Below are positions 8,445-17,998 of a DNA stretch of 63,070 bases, one piece after another. The DNA is taken from the NCBI RefSeq assembly GCF_001598855.1, contig NZ_BCZS01000025.1, positions 1 to 63,070 on the forward strand. Direction: 5' to 3'. The notes under the pieces were generated by a model that did not search any database, was not told where the DNA came from, and saw nothing but the letters and a program-made list of their open reading frames with translations. The DNA is from Pluralibacter gergoviae ATCC 33028 = NBRC 105706. Lineage in GTDB: Bacteria > Pseudomonadota > Gammaproteobacteria > Enterobacterales > Enterobacteriaceae. Within the stretch, counting starts at the first letter, position 1. Every line of letters begins with the position of its first letter. A program made the translations under genes and the position numbers.

Positions 8445-10746
8445 CCGGCAGCGCCGGGCCGCTGTACTTCTCCAGCCACGCCAGCGCGGTGTTGCCCGCG
8501 CAGCCGTTGCCGAGCTTCGAGCTGGGCAGATCTTTGGTCAGCACGTTCACCGCGCCGTTTTTACAGATCCCGCCCGCCTCGCGGTCCAGATCCGGCCAGG
8601 CGCCCTCGTGCAGGCAGATAACGCCGGGACGAATGCCGTCGGAAACCACCGCGCCGGCCAGCACCTGTCCGCGGGCGTTCCACACCCGCACCAGATCGCC
8701 GTCATTAATACCGCGCGCCCGGGCGTCGTCCGGATGCAGCGTCAGCGGCTCGCGCCCCGCCACCGCATAGCGCTCGCGCAAAGCGGTGTGGTTCAGCTGG
8801 CTGTGCAGGCGGTGCGCCGGATGCGCAGAGAGCAGCTGCAGCTGGCCGGGCTCGGCATTGCCGTGCCACTCGTCCGGCGCCAGCCAGCTGGGGTGCCCCG
8901 GGCAGTCGGCATACTTAAACCCGGCGATGCGCGCCGAAGAGATCTCAATTTTGCCGCTGTCGGTTTTCAGCGGATTGGCCTGCGGATCGGCGCGGAAGGC
9001 GGCAAAACGCACGAAGCGCGCGTTCTCTTCGCTCTCCGGCATCTCGATCAGCGCATTCTCCTGCCAGAATTGGCTAAACGGCGGCAGCGTCACCTGCTGG
9101 CTGCCCCCGCGCTGCGCGGCGATGGCGTAGAAGCTTTCCAGCCACTGCAGATCGCTTTTCCCTTCGGTAAAGCGCGCCCGCCCGCCTGCTTCCCAGCGCT
9201 CGCTGAGATCGGCAAACACGTCAAAATCATCCCGGGCCTCATCGCGCGGGGCCACCACCCGCTTCATCGGCACCAGGTGCTGGTTGCTGTAGTCGCCGGT
9301 CATCGTCAGGTCGTTGCGCTCAAAGGAGGTGGTGGCGGGCAGCACGATATCCGCATGGCGGGCCGCCGCGGTCCAGAAGCATTCGGAAATCACCACCAGC
9401 TCCGGCTTCTGCCAGGCGCGGATCAGGCGATTAGTGTCCTGATGATGGGTGAAGTTAGCGCCGCCGGCCCACCAGATAAAGCGGATGTGCGGGAAGTGCC
9501 GATCCATGCCGTTGTGCTGATAGGGCGCGCCGGGATTTTCCAGCGCCTCAACGATGCGCGCCACCGGAATTTTATCCACCGCGTCGGTGCCGTCGGCCAC
9601 CGACCCCTGCATCGAGCCGAGGACCGCCGCCCGCCGCGTCGGATTGCCGCCGTTAGCAAAATGGTAAGAGAGACCAAACCCGCCGCCCGGCGTGCCTATC
9701 TGTCCCAGCATCGCCGCCAGGGTCACCAGCATCCAGTGCTTCTGCTCGCCGAACTGCTGGCGCTGCATCCCCCAGCCGGCCATCAGCATCGTGGTATTTT
9801 CGTGGAAGAGTGCCGCCAGTTCGCGGATTTTCGCCGCATCAACACCGCAGATCGCCGCCGCCCACTCGGCGGTTTTTGCCACGCCGTCGCCCTCGCCGCT
9901 GAGATAGCGGGCGAAGACGTCGTAGCCGGTGGTGCAGCGCTGCAGGAAGTCCGCATCGTGCCAGCCGTTTTCCACCAGCGTATGGGCAATGCCGAGCATC
10001 AGCGCCACGTCGGTGCCCATGTGCGGGGCGATCCACTCCATACGTTCGCCGAAGAACTCCGCCGTCTCCGATCGCATCGGATCGATGCAGATCAGTTTTT
10101 TGCCGCTGCGGCGCAGGCGGTCAAACCACGGGATGCCCTGCTCATCGGAGGCGTTCCAGGCAATTTTCAGCGTATTGAGCGGATTGGCGCTCCACAGTAC
10201 CACCACGTCGGTGTGCTCAAGGATCAGCGGCCAGCTGGTCTGCTGCTGGTAGACCTCGTTGCCGCCGACCACGTAGGGCATGATCGCCTGCGCCGCGCCG
10301 GTCGAATAATCGCCCAGGTGGCCGACGTAGCCGCCGGCGAGGCTCATATAGCGCTGCAGCAGCGTCGCCGCCTTGTGCAGCACGCCGTTAGAGCGCCAGC
10401 CGTAGGAGCCGGCGAAAATGGATTCAGGCCCGTAGCTGTCGCGGATCCGCCGGTGCTGACGGTCAATCAGGGTCAGCGCCTCATCCCAGCTGACCCGCAC
10501 AAACTCATCGTCGCCGCGCGTGCCCTGCGGCCGCTCCGGCGAAGCGAGAAAGCCTTTGCGCACCATCGGCCAGCGCACCCTGGCCCGGCTGTGCACCTGA
10601 TCGCGCACCGCGCTCTGCAGCGAGTTTTCAAAGGTGCCGGGCAGCGCCCCGCGCGAGGAGAGCACGCGCTCGCCGTCGGTCTCCACCAGCATCGGCCCCC
10701 AGTGGGCCGCCGTCAGAACTGTTTTTGTTGTCGATGAATTGGCCAA
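8413..10746 (-). CDS. bisC: biotin sulfoxide reductase (molybdopterin enzyme)
   Basis: This DMSO-reductase-family molybdoenzyme reduces biotin sulfoxide to biotin and also methionine sulfoxide. The 777-aa protein aligns over its full length with E. coli BisC. It starts [19 protein letters not shown] and has no twin-arginine signal, so it is cytoplasmic. [18 protein letters not shown] holds the serine molybdenum ligand expected of the type III subgroup. The conserved C-terminal cofactor segment [22 protein letters not shown] is intact. It runs divergently from yiaD and its 3' end overlaps yiaC. Confidence 0.96.
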   Translation of the reverse strand: MANSSTTKTVLTAAHWGPMLVETDGERVLSSRGALPGTFENSLQSAVRDQVHSRARVRWPMVRKGFLASPERPQGTRGDDEFVRVSWDEALTLIDRQHRRIRDSYGPESIFAGSYGWRSNGVLHKAATLLQRYMSLAGGYVGHLGDYSTGAAQAIMPYVVGGNEVYQQQTSWPLILEHTDVVVLWSANPLNTLKIAWNASDEQGIPWFDRLRRSGKKLICIDPMRSETAEFFGERMEWIAPHMGTDVALMLGIAHTLVENGWHDADFLQRCTTGYDVFARYLSGEGDGVAKTAEWAAAICGVDAAKIRELAALFHENTTMLMAGWGMQRQQFGEQKHWMLVTLAAMLGQIGTPGGGFGLSYHFANGGNPTRRAAVLGSMQGSVADGTDAVDKIPVARIVEALENPGAPYQHNGMDRHFPHIRFIWWAGGANFTHHQDTNRLIRAWQKPELVVISECFWTAAARHADIVLPATTSFERNDLTMTGDYSNQHLVPMKRVVAPRDEARDDFDVFADLSERWEAGGRARFTEGKSDLQWLESFYAIAAQRGGSQQVTLPPFSQFWQENALIEMPESEENARFVRFAAFRADPQANPLKTDSGKIEISSARIAGFKYADCPGHPSWLAPDEWHGNAEPGQLQLLSAHPAHRLHSQLNHTALRERYAVAGREPLTLHPDDARARGINDGDLVRVWNARGQVLAGAVVSDGIRPGVICLHEGAWPDLDREAGGICKNGAVNVLTKDLPSSKLGNGCAGNTALAWLEKYSGPALPVTAFDPPASA

Positions 10747-10905
10747 GTCTCACCTGCGCAGGCTGTTTTGCGACCGCTGTTTACCGCCGCTCGATATTGT
10801 TTACAAAATTGGGCAATCTGCCCGTCATCTTCTCCGGGTATGGACGTCATAATCACCCGCCACGCCTGAGGTGGTAAAGAATAAAAAAAGATCGAAGGAA
10901 ACAGA

Positions 10906-11565
10906 ATGAAAAAACGTGTACTTATCATTGCCGCTGCCGTCAGCGGCGCGCTGGTTATTTCGGGTTGCACCACTAACCCTTACACCAACGAAAGGCAGCC
11001 GGCAAAAGCCGGCGTTGGCGCCGGCATCGGCGCGCTGGCGGGCGCGGGCATCGGCGCCCTGGCCTCGAAAAAACACCGCGGGAAAGGCGCGCTGATTGGC
11101 GCCGCGGCGGGCGCCACCGTCGGCGGCGGCATCGGCTACTACATGGATGTCCAGGAGGCGAAGCTGCGCGAGAAAATGCGCGGCACCGGCGTCAGCGTCA
11201 CCCGCAGCGGGGACAACATCATCCTCAATATGCCGAACAACGTGACCTTTGACAGCAGCAGCGCCAACCTGAAACCGGCGGGCGCCAACACGCTCACCGG
11301 CGTGGCGATGGTGCTGAAAGAGTATGAGAAAACCGCAGTGAACGTGGCGGGCTTTACCGACAGCACCGGCAGCAAAGAACTGAATATGCGTCTGTCCCAG
11401 CAGCGCGCCGATACCGTAGCCAGCTCGCTCATCACCCAGGGCGTGACCGCCAGCCGCATCCGCACCAGCGGCATGGGGCCGGCGAACCCGATCGCCAGCA
11501 ATGCCACCGCCGAGGGTAAAGCGCAGAACCGCCGCGTCGAAATCACCCTCAGTCCCCTGCAGTAA
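10906..11565 (+). CDS. yiaD: OmpA-like outer-membrane lipoprotein YiaD
   Basis: The 219-aa lipoprotein has lipobox VISGC with Cys21. Residues about 35-80 form a glycine-zipper segment (GAGIGALAGAGIGAL, then GAAAGATVGGGIGYYMD). A C-terminal OmpA-like peptidoglycan-binding domain at about 100-219 has the motif NVAGFTDSTGSKELNMRLSQQRADTVASSL. AAGGA precedes the ATG. In E. coli, YiaD is a multicopy suppressor of bamB defects. It is a single gene, divergent from bisC. Confidence 0.95.
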   Translation: MKKRVLIIAAAVSGALVISGCTTNPYTNERQPAKAGVGAGIGALAGAGIGALASKKHRGKGALIGAAAGATVGGGIGYYMDVQEAKLREKMRGTGVSVTRSGDNIILNMPNNVTFDSSSANLKPAGANTLTGVAMVLKEYEKTAVNVAGFTDSTGSKELNMRLSQQRADTVASSLITQGVTASRIRTSGMGPANPIASNATAEGKAQNRRVEITLSPLQ

Positions 11566-11572
11566 CCCCTCC

Positions 11573-11592
11573 GCCCGGCCTTTGCGCCGGGC
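11573..11592 (+). terminator. weak terminator-like hairpin after yiaD
   Basis: The stem GCCCGGC / GCCGGGC with a 6-nt loop lies just past the yiaD stop codon. No T run follows, so it may only stabilise the mRNA end. Confidence 0.4.
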
Positions 11593-11665
11593 ACGCCTGC
11601 CATTCTGCTTGCCAGCAACGATTTTCGCGTTAAGGTGTTCACACATTCAGGCAGAGGAAGCAGTC

Positions 11666-12682
11666 ATGGCAAACAAGGCGCGGGCCACCATCAGCGATGT
11701 GGCGAAAGCCGCAAAAACCGGCAAAACCAGCGTATCGCGCTATCTTAACGGCGAGAAGCATCTGCTTTCCGATGCGCTGCTGGCGCGTATTGAGCAGGCC
11801 ATCGCCGAACTCGACTATCGCCCCAGCCTGATGGCGCGCGGGCTCAAGCGCGGGCGCACCCGCCTGATTGGGCTTATCATTGCCGACATCACCAACCCCT
11901 ACTCTGTCCACGTCCTCAGCGGGATTGAAGCCGCCTGCCGCGAGCAGGGCTTCACGCCGCTGGTCTGTAACACCAACAACGAAGTCGATCAGGAACTGCA
12001 CTATCTCGATCTGCTGCGCAGCTATCAGGTGGAGGGGATCGTGGTGAACGCCGTCGGGATGCGCGAAGAGGGCCTCAACCGGCTCCAGCAGTCGGCGCTG
12101 CCGATGGTGCTTATCGACCGCAAAATCCCGCAGTTTGCCTGCGACGTCGTCGGCCTGGATAACGTCCAGGCGGCCACCACCGCCACGGAGCATCTGATCC
12201 AGCAGGGCTTTGAGGCGCTGCTGTTTCTCAGCGAACCGCTCGGCACCGTCAATACCCGCCGGGAGCGGCTCGGCGCCTTTCAGACCACCCTTGCCCGCTA
12301 CCCCGATATCAGCGCCAGCAACCGCGAGGTGTCCCTCAACGACGGCGCGCGGCTCGACGAGGTTCTGCGCCAGTTCCACTACGACAATCGCGGCAGGTGC
12401 AAAGCGGTGATCTGCGCCAACGGCGCGCTGACGCTGCAGGTCGCCCGCTCGCTCAGACGCCTGGGTCTCAACTGGGGCAGCGATATCGGCCTGCTCGGCT
12501 TTGACGAACTGGAGTGGGCGGAGCTGGCGGGCGTTGGCATCACCACCCTCAAGCAGCCGACCTGGCAGATAGGCTACGCGGCGGTTGAACAGGTGGTGCG
12601 GCGCATTAACGGCAGCCGGGAGCCGGTTCGCGACCAGCTGTTTTCCGGGGAACTGATCGTCCGGGGATCGACCGGCCGCTAA
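11666..12682 (+). CDS. LacI-family transcriptional regulator, PtxS-like (2-ketogluconate)
   Basis: The 338-aa repressor has an N-terminal LacI helix-turn-helix (ATISDVAKAAKTGKTSVSRYLNGE, residues 6-29) and hinge YRPSLMARGLKRGRTRLIGLIIADITNPY. A periplasmic-binding-like effector domain follows, ending in a LGFDELEWAELAGVGITTLKQP segment typical of the GntR/PtxS branch. I chose the ATG at 11666 because of the GAGGAA site and the start of the HTH; the longer frame adds 55 residues. It precedes the kgu-like genes, and a PtxS-type palindrome lies between it and kguE. The effector is probably 2-ketogluconate or a phosphorylated derivative, by analogy with Pseudomonas PtxS. Confidence 0.85.
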   Translation: MANKARATISDVAKAAKTGKTSVSRYLNGEKHLLSDALLARIEQAIAELDYRPSLMARGLKRGRTRLIGLIIADITNPYSVHVLSGIEAACREQGFTPLVCNTNNEVDQELHYLDLLRSYQVEGIVVNAVGMREEGLNRLQQSALPMVLIDRKIPQFACDVVGLDNVQAATTATEHLIQQGFEALLFLSEPLGTVNTRRERLGAFQTTLARYPDISASNREVSLNDGARLDEVLRQFHYDNRGRCKAVICANGALTLQVARSLRRLGLNWGSDIGLLGFDELEWAELAGVGITTLKQPTWQIGYAAVEQVVRRINGSREPVRDQLFSGELIVRGSTGR

Positions 12683-12688
12683 TTCTCT

Positions 12689-12704
12689 TGTGATGGCGAT
12701 CATA
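12689..12704 (+). promoter_or_regulatory. candidate CRP site upstream of the kgu-like operon
   Basis: TGTGA-N6-TCATA matches the CRP pattern TGTGA-N6-TCACA at 9 of 10 positions. It lies about 25 bp upstream of the PtxS-like palindrome. Catabolite control of a sugar-acid operon would be expected. Confidence 0.45.
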
Positions 12705-12728
12705 AATTGACCTTATGCCGCTTTTCTT

Positions 12729-12742
12729 TGGAACCGGTTCCA
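12729..12742. promoter_or_regulatory. PtxS-like operator palindrome
   Basis: TGGAACCGGTTCCA is a perfect 14-bp palindrome 48 bp upstream of kguE. The Pseudomonas PtxS operator is TGAAACCGGTTTCA, so only one symmetric position differs. It carries the central CG of LacI-family sites. Binding of the adjacent regulator here is a strong inference. Confidence 0.75.
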
Positions 12743-12789
12743 TTTAGCGTATTAGTAAAGCTATTGTTAAAACGCTGTGGAGCCGTCAG

Positions 12790-13536
12790 ATGGCCAGAAA
12801 GATTATTGTTGTCACCGCCGCTTACGGAAATGACCGCGTAGCCGCCATGGGAGGACAGCAGGCCCTGCTGCCCGTTATCGCCGCCGCCGGCGCAGACGGC
12901 GTGGAGATCCGCCGGGAACTGCTCGACGCGCAGGCGCTGGACGCCCTGCCCCAGCTGAGCGAAAACATCGAACGCCACGGGCTGCAGGCCTGCTACTCGG
13001 CGCCGGAAGCGCTGTTTGAGCCCGACGGCAGCCTGAACCCGCGTCTGCCCGCCCTGCTGCAGGAAGCCAACGTGCTTAACGCGATGTGGCTGAAGCTCTC
13101 GCTCGGCCACTTTACCCACAAAGCCGCCCTCGCGCCGCTGCGCGCCATTCTCGCCGACAGCGGCGTCGCCCTGACAATTGAAAACGATCAGACCGAAAAC
13201 GGCCGCCTGGCACCAATGCAGCGCTTTAAAGCCGCGGTGAAGGTGCTCAGCCTGCCCGTCGCCCTCACCTTTGATATGGGCAACTGGCTGTGGGTGGACG
13301 AGTCGCCGGAAGAGGCGGCGCGCATGCTGGCCCCCGGCGTCGGCTATATTCATGTTAAGGCCGCCGCGCCGGGCCACCACCACTGGCGGGCAGTGCCGCC
13401 GGACAGCGATCCGCGCTGGGCCGCGCTGCTCAACCAACTTCCCGCCGACGCGCCGCGCGGGATCGAATTTCCGCTGGAAGGCCGCGACCTGACTGCCGTG
13501 ACCCGCCACTACGTTAACCTGTTACGCGAGGACTGA
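12790..13536 (+). CDS. kguE: sugar phosphate isomerase/epimerase, KguE-like
   Basis: This 248-aa xylose-isomerase-like TIM-barrel protein starts MARKIIVVTAAYGNDR. The acidic and histidine residues in TIENDQTENG, FDMGNWLWVDESPEEAARM and GYIHVKAA are the probable metal ligands. In Pseudomonas, kguE is the first gene of kguEKTD for 2-ketogluconate use; its exact reaction is not well established. The stop lies 3 bp before the kinase start. The name rests on gene order as much as on sequence. Confidence 0.75.
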   Translation: MARKIIVVTAAYGNDRVAAMGGQQALLPVIAAAGADGVEIRRELLDAQALDALPQLSENIERHGLQACYSAPEALFEPDGSLNPRLPALLQEANVLNAMWLKLSLGHFTHKAALAPLRAILADSGVALTIENDQTENGRLAPMQRFKAAVKVLSLPVALTFDMGNWLWVDESPEEAARMLAPGVGYIHVKAAAPGHHHWRAVPPDSDPRWAALLNQLPADAPRGIEFPLEGRDLTAVTRHYVNLLRED

Positions 13537-13539
13537 ATC

Positions 13540-14481
13540 ATGACGCAGGCACTGGATGTCATCACCATCGGCGAGGCGATGGCGATGTTTGTGGCCCGGG
13601 AGCCGGGCGAACTCAGCGGCGTCGAGCACTTTTTTAAACGCATTGCCGGCGCCGAGCTGAACGTCGCCACCGGCCTTGCCCGACTGGGGCTGAAGGTGAG
13701 CTGGGTCAGCCGGGTCGGCGACGACAGCTTCGGCCACTTCGTGCTCGACTCGCTGAAAAAAGAGGGCATCGACGCTTCGGGCGTGACCCTCGACGCCCGC
13801 TATCCGACCGGCTTTCAGCTGAAATCGAAAGTTGAAAATGGAACCGATCCCACTGTGGAGTATTTCCGCAAAGGCTCCGCCGCCAGCCACCTCAGCAAAG
13901 AGGATTTCCGCGCCGGATGCTTCAGCATCGCCCGCCATCTGCACCTGAGCGGCGTGGCCGCGGCCCTGTCGCACACGTCCTATGAGCTGCTGGAGCACGC
14001 CGCGACCGCTATGAAGGCCGCGGGCAAAACCCTCTCCTTCGATCCCAACCTGCGCCCGTCGCTGTGGAAGAGCGAGGCCGAGATGGTGGAAAAGCTCAAC
14101 CGTCTGGCCTTCCAGGCCGACTGGGTACTGCCGGGGCTGAAAGAGGGCGTAATTCTCACCGGCGAAAAGACGCCGGAAGGCATCGCCGATTTTTACCTGC
14201 GTCGCGGCGTGAAGGCGGTGGTGATTAAAACCGGCGCCGACGGCGCGTGGTTCCGCACCGCCGACGGTGAAGAAGGCGCGGTCGCGGCGGTGAAGGTGGA
14301 TAACGTCGTCGATACCGTTGGCGCCGGCGACGGCTTTGCCGTCGGCGTGATCAGCGCCCTGCTGGAAGGGAAAACCCTGCCGCAGGCGGTGGCGCGCGGT
14401 AACAAAATTGGCTCTCTGGCCATTCAGGTCCAGGGAGACAGCGAAGGTCTGCCGACGCGCGAAGCGCTCGGCGAAGCATAG
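13540..14481 (+). CDS. kguK: PfkB-family sugar-acid kinase, 2-ketogluconate kinase-like
   Basis: The 313-aa ribokinase-fold kinase has N-terminal GEAMAMFV and AGAELNVATGLARLG, and the C-terminal PfkB signature DTVGAGDGFAVGV (residues about 253-265) with the catalytic Asp. It is close to 2-keto-3-deoxygluconate kinases, but its position between kguE and the kguT-like transporter points to 2-ketogluconate as substrate, giving 6-phospho-2-ketogluconate. KdgK activity cannot be excluded by reading. It is followed by a 70-bp gap with an imperfect hairpin. Confidence 0.8.
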   Translation: MTQALDVITIGEAMAMFVAREPGELSGVEHFFKRIAGAELNVATGLARLGLKVSWVSRVGDDSFGHFVLDSLKKEGIDASGVTLDARYPTGFQLKSKVENGTDPTVEYFRKGSAASHLSKEDFRAGCFSIARHLHLSGVAAALSHTSYELLEHAATAMKAAGKTLSFDPNLRPSLWKSEAEMVEKLNRLAFQADWVLPGLKEGVILTGEKTPEGIADFYLRRGVKAVVIKTGADGAWFRTADGEEGAVAAVKVDNVVDTVGAGDGFAVGVISALLEGKTLPQAVARGNKIGSLAIQVQGDSEGLPTREALGEA

Positions 14482-14551
14482 TTATATTAAAAATGCCGCT
14501 CTGTACCCTACAGGCAGAGGCGGCGCCTCCCTCAACAACAGAGGTCTGCTT

Positions 14552-15832
14552 ATGAACCGCTCAACCAATGCTCTCAAACGCTGGTGGTACATCATGCCGG
14601 TGGTGTTTATCACCTACAGCCTGGCGTACCTCGACCGCGCTAACTTCAGCTTTGCCTCAGCCGCCGGCATCAATGACGACCTCGGCATTACCAAGGGGAT
14701 CTCCTCCCTGCTGGGCGCCCTGTTCTTCCTCGGCTACTTCTTCTTCCAGATCCCCGGCGCCATTTACGCCGAGCGCCGCAGCGTGAAGAAGCTGATTTTC
14801 ATCTGCCTGATCCTGTGGGGCGGCTGCGCCTCGCTGACCGGGATTGTCAGTAATATTCCGATGCTGGCCGCCATCCGCTTTATTCTCGGCGTGGTGGAAG
14901 CGGCGGTGATGCCCGCGATGCTTATCTATATCAGCAACTGGTTTACCCAGTCCGAGCGCTCCCGGGCCAACACCTTCCTGATCCTCGGCAACCCGGTGAC
15001 GGTGCTGTGGATGTCGGTGGTGTCGGGCTACCTGATCCAGGCCTTCGGCTGGCGCGAGATGTTCATTTTTGAGGGCATTCCGGCGGTGATCTGGGCCTTC
15101 TGCTGGTGGTTTATCGCTAAAGATAAGCCGGCGCAGGCGGGCTGGCTCTCCGACAGCGAAAAGTCTGCCCTGCAGGCGCAGCTGGAGAGCGAGCAGAAAA
15201 ACATTAAAGCGGTGCGCAACTACGGCGAAGCCTTCCGCTCGCGCAACGTTATCCTGCTGTGCATGCAGTATTTTGCCTGGAGCATCGGCGTCTACGGCTT
15301 CGTGCTGTGGCTGCCGTCCATTATCCGCAGCGGCGGCGAAAACTTCGGCATGGTGGAAGTGGGCTGGCTCTCTTCGGTGCCCTACCTGGCGGCAACCATC
15401 GCGATGATCGTGGTCTCCTGGGCCTCGGACAAACTGCACAACCGCAAGCTGTTCGTCTGGCCGCTGCTGCTGATCGGCGGGCTGGCCTTTATCGGCTCCT
15501 GGGCGGTCGGCGCCAACCACTTCTGGATCTCCTACACCCTGCTGGTCATCGCCGGTGCCGCGATGTACGCGCCGTACGGCCCGTTCTTCGCCATTATCCC
15601 GGAGATGCTGCCGCGCAACGTCGCCGGCGGCGCGATGGCGCTGATCAACAGCATGGGCGCCCTGGGCTCATTCTGCGGCTCCTGGTTTGTCGGCTACCTC
15701 AACGGTGCCACCGGCAGTCCGGCTGCCTCATACATTTTCATGGGGGTGGCGCTTTTCGCTTCAGTATGGCTAACTCTGATTGTTAAGCCTGCTAACAATC
15801 AGCAATTACCCGCTGGCGCACGCCACGCCTGA
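14552..15832 (+). CDS. kguT: MFS transporter of the ACS family, 2-ketogluconate transporter-like
   Basis: The 426-aa membrane protein has about 12 helices. The segment [19 protein letters not shown] after helix 1 is typical of the anion:cation symporter group that includes KguT and the glucarate and galactonate carriers. I chose the ATG at 14552 with AGAGG upstream; the longer frame reads back into kguK out of frame. It is the third gene of the cluster, 22 bp before ghrB. Uptake of 2-ketogluconate is inferred from context. Confidence 0.82.
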   Translation: MNRSTNALKRWWYIMPVVFITYSLAYLDRANFSFASAAGINDDLGITKGISSLLGALFFLGYFFFQIPGAIYAERRSVKKLIFICLILWGGCASLTGIVSNIPMLAAIRFILGVVEAAVMPAMLIYISNWFTQSERSRANTFLILGNPVTVLWMSVVSGYLIQAFGWREMFIFEGIPAVIWAFCWWFIAKDKPAQAGWLSDSEKSALQAQLESEQKNIKAVRNYGEAFRSRNVILLCMQYFAWSIGVYGFVLWLPSIIRSGGENFGMVEVGWLSSVPYLAATIAMIVVSWASDKLHNRKLFVWPLLLIGGLAFIGSWAVGANHFWISYTLLVIAGAAMYAPYGPFFAIIPEMLPRNVAGGAMALINSMGALGSFCGSWFVGYLNGATGSPAASYIFMGVALFASVWLTLIVKPANNQQLPAGARHA

Positions 15833-15854
15833 ATTTTGCTTTCGGAGGAAAAAG

Positions 15855-16826
15855 ATGAAGCCGTCCGTCATTCTGTACAAGAAGCTGCCTGACGATCTTG
15901 AACAGCGCCTTGATGCGCTCTTTACGGTGACCCGGGTCCCTAACCTGAGCGAGGAAACCGTGCAGCAGCACGCCGCCGAATTTGCACAAGCCGCGGGTCT
16001 GCTGGGCGCGGGCGGCAAAGTGGACGCCGCGCTGCTCGACAAGATGCCGGCCCTGCGCGTGGCCTCTACGGTCTCCGTGGGCTATGACAACTTCGACGTC
16101 GACGCCCTGACCGCCCGTAAGGTGGTGCTGATGCACACCCCGACGGTGCTGACCGAAACGGTGGCCGATACGCTGATGGCGCTGGTGCTGAGCACCGCCC
16201 GCCGGGTGGTGGAAGTCGCTGAGCGCGTCAAGGCGGGCGAGTGGCAGAAGAGCATCGGGCCGGACTGGTACGGCACTGACGTGCACCATAAAACCATCGG
16301 CATCGTCGGCATGGGGCGTATTGGCATGGCGCTGGCCCAGCGCGCCCACGCGGGCTTCGGGATGCCGGTACTGTATAACGCCCGCCGCCACCACACAGAG
16401 GCCGAGGAGCGCTTCGGCGCCCGCTACTGCGAGCTGGACGCCCTGCTGGAGGAAGCCGATTTCGTCTGTCTGATCCTGCCCCTGACCGACGAAACCCGCC
16501 ACCTGTTCGGCGCGGAGCAGTTCAAAAAGATGAAGTCTTCCGCCATCTTTATCAACGCCGGGCGCGGTCCGGTGGTGGACGAAGAGGCGCTGATTGAAGC
16601 GCTGAAGAGCGGCGAGATCCACGCCGCCGGGCTGGACGTATTTGAGCAGGAGCCGCTGCCGCACGCGTCCGAGCTGCTGACCCTGCCGAACGTCGTCGCC
16701 CTGCCGCACATCGGTTCCGCCACCCACGAAACCCGCTACAACATGGCGGCAGACGCGGTGAACAACCTGATTAATGCGCTCGACGGGAAAGTAGAGAAGA
16801 ACTGCGTGAATCCGCAGGTGAAATGA
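15855..16826 (+). CDS. ghrB: glyoxylate/hydroxypyruvate reductase B (2-ketogluconate reductase)
   Basis: This D-2-hydroxyacid dehydrogenase reduces glyoxylate, hydroxypyruvate and 2-keto-D-gluconate with NADPH. The 323-aa protein is very similar to E. coli GhrB (324). It has Rossmann motif [16 protein letters not shown], the arginine segment [11 protein letters not shown], and catalytic His in [18 protein letters not shown] precedes the ATG by 8 nt. In E. coli it stands alone after yiaD; here it takes the place of kguD at the end of the kgu-like operon, which fits its ketogluconate activity. Confidence 0.95.
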   Translation: MKPSVILYKKLPDDLEQRLDALFTVTRVPNLSEETVQQHAAEFAQAAGLLGAGGKVDAALLDKMPALRVASTVSVGYDNFDVDALTARKVVLMHTPTVLTETVADTLMALVLSTARRVVEVAERVKAGEWQKSIGPDWYGTDVHHKTIGIVGMGRIGMALAQRAHAGFGMPVLYNARRHHTEAEERFGARYCELDALLEEADFVCLILPLTDETRHLFGAEQFKKMKSSAIFINAGRGPVVDEEALIEALKSGEIHAAGLDVFEQEPLPHASELLTLPNVVALPHIGSATHETRYNMAADAVNNLINALDGKVEKNCVNPQVK

Positions 16827-16833
16827 TGATTCT

Positions 16834-16875
16834 CCTTCTCCCCTCCGGGGAGAAGGCCGGGATGAGGGGAAGCGT
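16834..16875. repeat. REP-like hairpin between convergent ghrB and yiaF
   Basis: A 10-bp stem CCTTCTCCCC / GGGGAGAAGG with a TCC loop is followed by GGGATGAGGGGAAGCG. A sequence of the same style (CCCTCTCCC hairpin, GGGTGAGGGGAACG) lies between mtlA and mtlD, so this is probably an intergenic repeat family that also acts as a transcript end. Confidence 0.6.
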
Positions 16876-16911
16876 TCTGCGCCTCCCCTTTTTATTTACC
16901 GCGTCTTTTAT

Positions 16912-17622
16912 TTACTTCGTTGCATTCACTGCCGCAGTCCAGGCCTGGTTAAACGCCTGGTGCTGCGCGGCCAGCGGGCCAATCAGCGAGTTGTACTGGC
17001 TCGCCTGCTGGGAGGTCGGGAACTGAATACCGCTGGCCACAAAGCTGACCTGGGTATCCTGCTGGGCAATAAAATCGCCCACCTGCACCAGCTGCTGGGT
17101 AAACACCTGCGCCGCCGGGATCAGCGGCTGCATGGCCGCTGCGGGCTGGGTCACCACCTTGTCATACGCCTTATCAAACACCGGCTTCAGCTCGTCGTTC
17201 TGCTTCAGCGCCGCGTGGGCGGCATCCGCCTGCATTTTGGCATTCTCCAGCTGCTGGCTCAGCACGCCGAGCGAACCGTTGGCCTGACGCAGCGGTTCGC
17301 GCTGGGTGAGGTAATCCTGCGGGACGCGGATCGCATTGACGCTGTCCACCACCGGGCGCAGGCCGGCGTCCATCGCCTGATTAACCTGCTGGGCGTAGCC
17401 GTAGAGCACGGCGTAATCAGAGACCAGCGGCCCGAACTGTTTTTTCTGATCGCTGGTCAGCGTCGGCAGACGTTCGCCGCTACGCATCACGGTATTCTGC
17501 AGAAAGTCGATAAACGCCTTGCGCTGATCGCCCTCTTTATCGAAGCACCCACTCAGGCTAACCACCATTAACAGCGCCGCAACAGGCGCAAACCAGCGAG
17601 AGCAGGACTTTCCTGTCGCCAT
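16912..17622 (-). CDS. yiaF: DUF3053 lipoprotein YiaF
   Basis: The 236-aa protein has the same length as E. coli YiaF. The signal peptide ends in lipobox SLSGC with Cys26. The mature part is rich in Gln and Ala with long helices, typical of DUF3053. I chose the ATG at 17622 because of the AAGGAG site; the longer frame adds 20 residues before the signal sequence. Function is unknown. It is convergent with ghrB. Confidence 0.9.
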   Translation of the reverse strand: MATGKSCSRWFAPVAALLMVVSLSGCFDKEGDQRKAFIDFLQNTVMRSGERLPTLTSDQKKQFGPLVSDYAVLYGYAQQVNQAMDAGLRPVVDSVNAIRVPQDYLTQREPLRQANGSLGVLSQQLENAKMQADAAHAALKQNDELKPVFDKAYDKVVTQPAAAMQPLIPAAQVFTQQLVQVGDFIAQQDTQVSFVASGIQFPTSQQASQYNSLIGPLAAQHQAFNQAWTAAVNATK

Positions 17623-17998
17623 TTTTCTTACTCCTTCAGCCATAAAAGCGCAAAACGGCACACGCGTGCCGGACGCCCACAAGGATAGTCCAGCTGAGGC
17701 TCGCAGGATAGCCCCTCAGGCCCTGGCGGAGACAAAAAAGCACCGACCACCATTGTTAACCATTTGTTATTTTCATCACAATTACTGACCATCGCGCGCC
17801 CGGGCGATGGACCATTAACGTAATGACGGGAAACGAGTTTTTTGCCGTATCCCGCCACCGCCCCGCCTCCGGGTACGATAATCGCACGCTTCCTGCCCGC
17901 GCCGCATTGTCGAACCTGGCGCCTGATGGTTAGCTTATATGAACGATTAACGAATTTACGTTCGGTAATCGCACAACATGACCTCCAGGAATCGCGCT
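17623..17998. other. divergent intergenic region between yiaF and the AAHS transporter
   Basis: These 376 bp contain no convincing gene. They hold the yiaF leader, an AT-rich section around 17750-17785, and an inverted repeat CCATCGC / GCGATGG (17789-17795 / 17804-17810). No transcription-factor site can be named with confidence. Confidence 0.5.

Noticed and set aside
8308-10737. 809-codon open frame on the plus strand opposite bisC
   Set aside because: It is a shadow of bisC in GC-rich DNA: composition is extreme in Arg, Ala, His and Pro, no family is recognised and no ribosome site is present, while BisC is matched over its full length.
11573-11592. Strong terminator after yiaD
   Set aside because: The hairpin is good but no T run follows, so only a weak call is given.
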